DNA of 17,345 nucleotides, from the NCBI GenBank assembly GCA_024635465.1, contig JAGXIS010000157.1, forward strand, positions 1-17,345, read 5' to 3'. The position numbers were made by a program, and so were the translations under genes. The DNA is from Bacteroidota bacterium (GTDB lineage: Bacteria; Bacteroidota; Rhodothermia; Balneolales; Balneolaceae). Below, piece by piece: positions 16,377-17,345 of the stretch. The notes under the pieces are model-generated. The model saw nothing but the letters and a program-made list of their open reading frames with translations, was not told the DNA's origin and did not search any database. Each line of letters starts with the position of its first letter. Positions within the stretch are counted from its first letter, which is position 1.

Positions 16377-17081
16377 ATGAAAATACTATACATTTTTCCC
16401 CATCCCGATGATGAATCCTTTGGTCCGGCACCTGCAATTTCTGCACAACTCAGAAAAGGGAATGAAGTGCACCTTCTCACTCTTACGAAGGGTGAAGCTA
16501 CCAAGCAGAGATTTAAGTTGGGTGTAGATAAAAATGAGATGGGAGAGATACGATTTAAAGAGATGCTCTGCGTTGAAAAAGTATTGGGATTAACTAGTAT
16601 GACCGTATTAGATCTTCCGGACAATGAATTAAAATGGATGAATCCGATTGAGTTGGAAAAAGTGATTGAAAAAGAAATTCATCGACTTAAACCGGATATC
16701 ATTATAACCTATGCAGTACATGGCATCAGCGGTTTTCATGACCATCTGGTGAGTCACGCCGTAGTGAAAAGAGTCTATTGCAAACTCAAATCAGATGGAA
16801 ACGCATATCCAAAGCGATTAGCATTTTTTACCCGTTCCGGTGAGGTCTTCAAAGACGGCAAATTTAGACTTGAGGCGTCCAAAGAAGAAGAGATCAAAGT
16901 GATAGAAACTTGCTCAGAAGAGGATATGGAAAGGTTCAGAAAAGCCCTGGACTGTTATGTGACCTATCAACAGACAATTGAAGAGAGTAATGTGAAAGAG
17001 CTCACTTCGAACCGGGTACCGTTTGAGCTATTTGATGAGGAGACATCAAAAACGTACGATACCATTACAGAAGGATTGTAA
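16377..17081 (+). CDS. PIG-L/LmbE-family zinc-dependent deacetylase
   Basis: The 234-residue cytoplasmic protein belongs to the PIG-L (LmbE-like) family, whose members remove acetyl groups from N-acetylglucosamine-type substrates, for example in GPI-anchor, mycothiol or bacillithiol synthesis. The N-terminal strand leads to PHPDDE (8-13); His9 and Asp12 are expected zinc ligands and Asp11 the general base. The second motif GFHDHLVSH (119-128 region) supplies His123 (with His121 nearby) as the third ligand, with His128 also conserved. The fold is Rossmann-like and there is no signal peptide. BshB-type bacillithiol enzymes are a reasonable guess in this group, but no bshA or bshC gene is beside it and the substrate cannot be assigned. 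There is no Shine-Dalgarno; the ATG falls directly before the first beta strand. It converges on the lycopene cyclase gene with a 17-bp gap. Confidence 0.88.
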   Translation: MKILYIFPHPDDESFGPAPAISAQLRKGNEVHLLTLTKGEATKQRFKLGVDKNEMGEIRFKEMLCVEKVLGLTSMTVLDLPDNELKWMNPIELEKVIEKEIHRLKPDIIITYAVHGISGFHDHLVSHAVVKRVYCKLKSDGNAYPKRLAFFTRSGEVFKDGKFRLEASKEEEIKVIETCSEEDMERFRKALDCYVTYQQTIEESNVKELTSNRVPFELFDEETSKTYDTITEGL

Positions 17082-17098
17082 ATTTATACAAAAACTTC

Positions 17099-17345
17099 TC
17101 AAGCACCTGAAAATATTCTATGCTTCATATCATAGATTGATTTTAAAAAAGGGGTAGATGGCACCGTCCAAAAAATAGCCAACTCTTGATGAAAAGACGT
17201 TTTTTCTTCGAGAAATTGCAGTATTCGGTCAAACTTGTTCTTTCTAAATAGATCATAAAAAATTCTTACTGAGGTGTCAGGATCTTTAGCCAATATATTC
17301 AAGAGCATCATATCATAAACCCTGAAGCGATAAGAGGAGGGGGGA
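17099..17345 (-). CDS. crtY: Lycopene cyclase, C-terminal part (5' end outside window)
   Basis: The reverse strand is open from the window edge to TGA at 17101-17099, giving about 81 residues. The reading frame continues upstream of the internal ATG at 17311 as YRFRVYD then MMLLNILAKDP, so the true start is outside the window. The pattern YD-x-x-LLNILA, followed by IFYDLFRKN, RILQFLEEKTS and PFLKSIY, matches my knowledge of the C-terminus of the lycopene beta-cyclase (CrtY) family in Bacteroidota-like bacteria, which cyclises lycopene ends to beta-ionone rings. The FAD-binding N-terminus is not visible, so the assignment rests on the tail alone. The gene converges with the PIG-L deacetylase and is not visibly linked to other carotenoid genes here. 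Confidence 0.75.
   Translation of the reverse strand, partial: PPSSYRFRVYDMMLLNILAKDPDTSVRIFYDLFRKNKFDRILQFLEEKTSFHQELAIFWTVPSTPFLKSIYDMKHRIFSGA

Noticed and set aside
16337..16624. Minus-strand open frame across the start of the PIG-L deacetylase
   Set aside because: It lies opposite the conserved PHPDDE-containing N-terminus of a clear gene and shows no domain of its own.

Overview
The window reads as ordinary chromosomal DNA from a Gram-negative, carotenoid-making, fairly AT-rich bacterium of the Bacteroidota/Balneolota/Rhodothermota group. The pointers are a GH3-serine hydrolase fusion lipoprotein, a cobalamin-dependent ribonucleotide reductase with a cysteine-rich tail, an EF-G-2-type GTPase, a lycopene cyclase of the kind common in these phyla, and weak Shine-Dalgarno sequences at many starts. 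The placement is inferred from protein character only. I see no phage, transposase, CRISPR array or rRNA/tRNA gene.

Layout. 1-5087 (minus strand) is a two-gene cell-envelope unit: a penicillin-acylase-family Ntn hydrolase (5087-2640), then 41 bp later a lipoprotein fusing a NagZ-like glycoside hydrolase to a beta-lactamase-fold serine hydrolase (2598 to beyond base 1). The divergent intergenic region 5088-5280 carries a 7-11-7 inverted repeat and leads into two plus-strand metabolic genes, 3-hydroxyacyl-CoA dehydrogenase (5281-6141) and low-specificity threonine aldolase (6214-7242). The 7232-7416 interval is a repeat element with inverted arms of GTGAGAY heptads that contain the stop codons of both convergent genes. 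A PolB-like 3'-5' exonuclease (8131-7406) and a cytoplasmic L-asparaginase (9460-8465) follow on the minus strand, separated by a GC-rich hairpin/direct-repeat mosaic.

An EF-G-like GTPase (9719-11842) lacks the usual catalytic histidine. After it comes a 676-bp, very AT-rich non-coding stretch (11843-12518) with two exact DnaA boxes and three near matches within about 210 bp. It could be a replication origin or a DnaA-responsive control region for the next gene, the class II ribonucleotide reductase (12519-16100). That gene ends in two hairpin terminators and a palindromic REP/MITE-like repeat. The window closes with a PIG-L/LmbE-type deacetylase (16377-17081) converging on the C-terminal end of a lycopene cyclase (17345-17099).

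Most genes look like independent housekeeping or metabolic functions. The only clear functional pairings are the envelope hydrolase pair and the possible link between DnaA boxes and dNTP supply. No new multi-gene system is evident; the most interesting unexplained DNA is non-coding (11843-12518, 8200-8440, 7232-7416, 16199-16323).
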